Of a stretch of DNA of 64,000 nucleotides, positions 61,198-64,000 are shown one piece after another (position 1 is the stretch's first letter; each line of letters opens with the position of its first letter). The stretch is from Bacillus cereus ATCC 14579 (GTDB lineage: Bacteria > Bacillota > Bacilli > Bacillales > Bacillaceae_G). The DNA lies in assembly GCF_000007825.1 (NCBI RefSeq), contig NC_004722.1, positions 1,652,501 through 1,716,500 on the forward strand, given 5' to 3'. The position numbers and the translations under genes were made by a program. Under the pieces are notes generated by a model. It did no database searches. It was not told where the DNA came from and was given only the letters and a program-made list of their open reading frames with translations.

Positions 61198-61225
61198 TAC
61201 GTAATCGAAATGGAGGAATAAATAT

Positions 61226-62485
61226 ATGGAAGAAGTATTACAAAGAGCAGTTTTAGTTGGAGTAAATGTAGGTAATGAAGATGATTTTGCATATTCGATG
61301 GAAGAGTTAACAAATCTTGCGGAAGCTTGTGATGTAGAGGTAATTGGGCAAGTAACGCAAAATTTACAACGAGTAAATCCATCGCATTATATCGGAAAAG
61401 GAAAGATTGAAGAAGTTGCAGCGTATGTACAAGAAATAGATGCGAATATGGTTATCTTTAATGATGAATTATCTCCTTCACAAATTCGAAATTTAGAAGA
61501 GGATTTAGATTGTAAGGTAATTGATCGTACCATTTTAATTTTAGATATTTTTGCGCAACGTGCGAAAACGAAAGAAGCACAGCTACAAGTAGAAGTAGCA
61601 CACCTTCAGTATATGATGCCTCGTTTAATCGGTCTTCGTGAATCGTTAGGGAGACAGAGCGGCGGCGTTGGTACGAAAAATAAAGGTGTCGGTGAAAAGA
61701 AGTTAGAGTTAGACCGTCGTAAAATTGAAGAACAAATTTCAGTTTTGAATAAAGATTTAGAAGCGCTCGTTGCCCAGCGTCAAACGCAGCGAAAGCAGCG
61801 TAAGAAAAATGAAATACCTGTTGTAGCATTAGTAGGTTATACGAATGCAGGAAAGTCAACGACGATGAATGCAATGCTTGAAATTTATAATGGTACAGAA
61901 GAAAAACAAGTATTTGAAAAAGATATGTTATTCGCGACGTTAGAAACATCTGTACGAAATATTGATTTGCCAGATAATAAATCATTTTTATTAACAGATA
62001 CAGTTGGATTTGTAAGTAAATTACCACATCATCTTGTGAAGGCGTTCCGTTCAACGTTAGAAGAAGTAGCGGAAGCAGACCTACTTATTCACGTTGTAGA
62101 TTACGCAAATCCAAATTATGAACAATTAATTGATATTACAAATGAAACGTTAAAGAAAATTGGAGTAGAAAATATTCCAACGATCTATGCTTATAATAAA
62201 TCAGATATGGTAGATGTTGAAATTCCGAAAGTGCAAGAAGATCGCGTTTATTTATCAGCGAAGAAACATGTTGGAATTGAAGAACTTGTAGAAATGATTC
62301 GCTCACACATCTATAAAGAATATACGAAGTGTGAAATGTTAATTCCATATGATCAAGGACAGGTAGTTTCGTATTTCAATAATCATGCACACGTTTTATC
62401 TACGAGTTACGAAAACGAAGGTACCAAATTACAAATAGAATGTAAGACGAGTGATTACGAGAAGTATAAGCATTTTGCAATTTAA
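61226..62485 (+). CDS. hflX: Ribosome-rescue GTPase HflX
   Basis: The 419-residue protein has the HflX N-terminal domain, then a GTPase domain with G1 VGYTNAGKST near 203-212, G3 DTVGFVSKLP near 257-266 and G4 NKSD near 323-326. HflX splits stalled 70S ribosomes and is linked to macrolide and lincosamide tolerance in Firmicutes. The upstream leader fits drug-induced antitermination. GGAGG lies about ten bases before the ATG. It is followed by its own terminator and is probably monocistronic. Confidence 0.93.
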   Translation: MEEVLQRAVLVGVNVGNEDDFAYSMEELTNLAEACDVEVIGQVTQNLQRVNPSHYIGKGKIEEVAAYVQEIDANMVIFNDELSPSQIRNLEEDLDCKVIDRTILILDIFAQRAKTKEAQLQVEVAHLQYMMPRLIGLRESLGRQSGGVGTKNKGVGEKKLELDRRKIEEQISVLNKDLEALVAQRQTQRKQRKKNEIPVVALVGYTNAGKSTTMNAMLEIYNGTEEKQVFEKDMLFATLETSVRNIDLPDNKSFLLTDTVGFVSKLPHHLVKAFRSTLEEVAEADLLIHVVDYANPNYEQLIDITNETLKKIGVENIPTIYAYNKSDMVDVEIPKVQEDRVYLSAKKHVGIEELVEMIRSHIYKEYTKCEMLIPYDQGQVVSYFNNHAHVLSTSYENEGTKLQIECKTSDYEKYKHFAI

Positions 62486-62489
62486 TGTA

Positions 62490-62530
62490 AGAGGCAACCC
62501 AGTATGTGATTGGGTTGTCTTTTTTTTTGT
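62490..62530 (+). terminator. hflX terminator
   Basis: AGGCAACCCA pairs with TGGGTTGTCT (one mismatch), followed by a long T-run. Confidence 0.85.
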
Positions 62531-62698
62531 ACTGTTTTACCGCTGAAAGTTACAAGGATGCAAGCCAATGACGGGAGTTAAGTTATATTTCTGGAAAAAG
62601 AAATGAAAGCAGTATAGAATAGAAATGTTTCAAAAGTCAGAATTTATTACACCTACTGTAATAAATATATATTTTGTACAGAAAGGGGAGATTCACAT

Positions 62699-63910
62699 AT
62701 GCATGCAGTTTCACACAAAAAAACTGTAGAAACACCGACAATATATCGAATTTTATTTGCGATTAGCTTTGGGCATTTTTTAAATGATTCGATGCAAGCA
62801 GTTGTGCCGGCGTTGTTTCCTATTTTGGAAAAAACGATGAATTTATCCTATATGCAAGTAGGGTGGATTGCGTTTGCATTAAATATGACGTCATCGATTA
62901 TGCAACCGGTGTTTGGTATGTATTCAGATAAGAAGCCGTCACCATTTTTATTACCACTCGGCATGTTTTCAAGTATGCTTGGAATGATTGGACTCGCGTT
63001 TGCACCAAACTTTATTATTGTTATTATTTCTGTTTTATTTATTGGTTTAGGTTCCGCAGTCTTTCATCCAGAAGGCGCTCGTGTTGCGTATATGGCGGCA
63101 GGTGCAAAACGAGGGTTAGCGCAAGCAATTTATCAAGTTGGGGGAAACACGGGGAATTCTCTAGCTCCTATTTTTACAGCGCTAATTTTCGTTCCACTCG
63201 GTCAAATTGGTTCATTAGGTTTTACAGCATTTGCAGCAGTAGGAATTGCATTATTAATTTTCGTATCGAATTGGTACAAAAATGAATTAGCAACCGGTGC
63301 TGTAAGAAGGAAGAAGAGGGCTGCACTTGAGGCGGAAAATGCAATTGTAAGTACACACATTAAATTCGTTATTATACTTCTTGTTTTTCTTACTTTTGTA
63401 CGCTCTTGGTACGGTGCTGGTATCGGGAATTTCTATCAATTTTACTTAATAGAGCATTACGGTTTATCTATAAAAAATGCCCAGTATTTCGTATTCGCAT
63501 TTATGATTGCTGGTGTGTTAGGCACTTTCTTCGGAGGACCGTTAGCAGATCGATTTGGTAAGAAAAATATCATCGTATTTTCAATGTTAGGTTCAGCGCC
63601 ACTTGCACTGTTATTACCACATGTCTCACTTGTGTGGGTCGTACCGTTATTTTTATGTATCGGTTTTATTAGTTCAAGTAGTTTTAGTGTAATTGTTGTA
63701 TATGCACAAGAGCTTGTGCCTGGAAAAGTGGGAATGGTGTCAGGATTAATCGTAGGTCTTGCATTTGGACTTGGAGCATTAGGTGCTGTAGTTCTTGGGA
63801 AATTAGCAGATATATATAGCCTGCAATTTATTATGCTATTATGTAGTTGTCTACCATTAATTGGACTCACTTCATGGTTACTGCCAAGTGATAAGAAAAC
63901 GATAGAATAG
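62699..63910 (+). CDS. MFS transporter, fosmidomycin-resistance (Fsr) type
   Basis: A 403-residue transporter with twelve helices. SFGHFLNDSMQAVVPALFPI near 24-43 is the hallmark of the Fsr family, with FHPEGARVAYMAAG near 122-135. Fsr exports fosmidomycin in E. coli, but the natural substrate in Bacillus is unknown. AAAGGGGAG precedes the ATG. It stands alone between the hflX terminator and a cysteine synthase-like gene. Confidence 0.86.
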   Translation: MHAVSHKKTVETPTIYRILFAISFGHFLNDSMQAVVPALFPILEKTMNLSYMQVGWIAFALNMTSSIMQPVFGMYSDKKPSPFLLPLGMFSSMLGMIGLAFAPNFIIVIISVLFIGLGSAVFHPEGARVAYMAAGAKRGLAQAIYQVGGNTGNSLAPIFTALIFVPLGQIGSLGFTAFAAVGIALLIFVSNWYKNELATGAVRRKKRAALEAENAIVSTHIKFVIILLVFLTFVRSWYGAGIGNFYQFYLIEHYGLSIKNAQYFVFAFMIAGVLGTFFGGPLADRFGKKNIIVFSMLGSAPLALLLPHVSLVWVVPLFLCIGFISSSSFSVIVVYAQELVPGKVGMVSGLIVGLAFGLGALGAVVLGKLADIYSLQFIMLLCSCLPLIGLTSWLLPSDKKTIE

Positions 63911-63920
63911 GGGATGCGCT

Positions 63921-64000
63921 ATGAAATTGTGTGAAAACGTTACGGAATTAATAGGAGATACACCTGTCGTCCGATTATCTAAATTTATTCCAGAAGACGC
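63921..64000 (+). CDS. Cysteine synthase-like PLP enzyme, N-terminal fragment
   Basis: The first 26 codons are in the window. MKLCENVTELIGDTPVVRLS is the conserved N-terminus of the CysK/O-acetylserine (thiol)-lyase group, with the TELIGDTPVVRL signature. GGGGATG precedes the ATG ten bases from the previous stop, suggesting some coupling to the Fsr-type gene. The gene runs off the right edge, so the exact subfamily cannot be told. Confidence 0.75.
   Translation, partial: MKLCENVTELIGDTPVVRLSKFIPED

Larger units (their letters stand above)
60832..61200 (+). ncRNA. Structured 5' leader of hflX with antibiotic-attenuator features
   Basis: The 390-base leader holds three tiny ORFs and two intrinsic terminators. 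A long-range stem pairs AGGGGCTTCCTTT (60848-60860) with AAAGGAACCCT (60962-60972); it encloses hairpins such as CTCTGT/ACAGAG near 60920. The Shine-Dalgarno and start of the first ORF are inside this stem. A ribosome stalled in that ORF would change the fold. Known hflX genes of other Firmicutes are attenuated in the same way; the RNA may alternatively end at the first terminator as a stand-alone sRNA of about 190 bases. Confidence 0.65.

Noticed and set aside
1..64000. Insertion sequences, prophage, CRISPR arrays, tRNA or rRNA genes
   Set aside because: No transposase, integrase, spaced repeats, cloverleaf or rRNA sequence was seen on either strand.

Overview
The window reads as chromosomal DNA of a Bacillus cereus group bacterium. 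The DNA is AT-rich, ribosome-binding sites are strong AGGAGG-type with many TTG and GTG starts, and promoters are sigma-A like. There is a tRNA-Asn T-box, a lysine riboswitch, Zur and FapR boxes, and several small families typical of this group (DUF3934, DUF3784, a DUF3942-like protein). I saw no rRNA, tRNA, CRISPR array, insertion sequence or prophage. Gene order looks like ordinary chromosome, with short operons separated by clear intrinsic terminators.

Layout. 1-4.7 kb: the end of an EamA transporter, a DUF3784 protein, then a divergent zinc-starvation locus (CobW-family yciC against a YcgR/YcgQ-type permease pair, with two Zur boxes between) and a methyltransferase. 5-9.4 kb: NhaC antiporter, a MerR/SDR operon behind a MerR-type promoter, and fumarase. 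9.4-13.6 kb: a PH-domain protein, a tiny lipoprotein, a DUF2087 regulator, a MATE exporter and peptidase E. 13.9-17.8 kb: a DUF3942-like protein, then BlaI/M56-protease and CcdA/TlpA genes that share an operator-like dyad. 17.8-21.2 kb: XRE-cupin regulator divergent from D-serine dehydratase, and DUF445. 21.2-24.3 kb: an ECF sigma/anti-sigma operon whose last gene is frameshifted and whose sigma gene seems to begin with ATT. 24.4-29.6 kb: a two-component system with an ABC-2 exporter. 29.7-31.9 kb: a phospholipase D-like protein and a second UMP-kinase-like gene behind a leader ORF that overlaps a terminator. 32-38.9 kb: gltP-aspA-malic enzyme-glnK-glnL, an aspartate/C4-dicarboxylate module. 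39-46.6 kb: SNF2 helicase, small proteins, T-box/asnA, a VOC protein and riboswitch/lysC. 46.7-56.2 kb: DoxX-like/DUF4166/YndJ operon, NUDIX, MFS, a secreted protein, PPK2, and padR-MFS behind a 53-bp perfect palindrome. 56.2-64 kb: a zinc-ribbon LRR protein, MFS, fabH, hflX with a long leader, an Fsr-type MFS, and the start of a cysteine synthase-like gene.

The most interesting signal is the hflX leader. A strong promoter is followed by a 13-codon ORF, MILIRLRLNTLCQ, with a good Shine-Dalgarno. It carries the Arg-Leu-Arg motif of macrolide-arrest peptides and resembles the ErmD leader as I remember it. Its start lies inside a long-range stem, and two intrinsic terminators follow before hflX. 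This predicts drug-induced ribosome stalling that switches on a ribosome-rescue GTPase. A second leader-ORF attenuator candidate precedes the UMP-kinase paralogue.

Three genes carry apparent single-base frameshifts in short homopolymers (permease near 2155, LiaF-like gene near 21523, yndJ near 48261). These are either real lesions or consensus errors and should be checked first.
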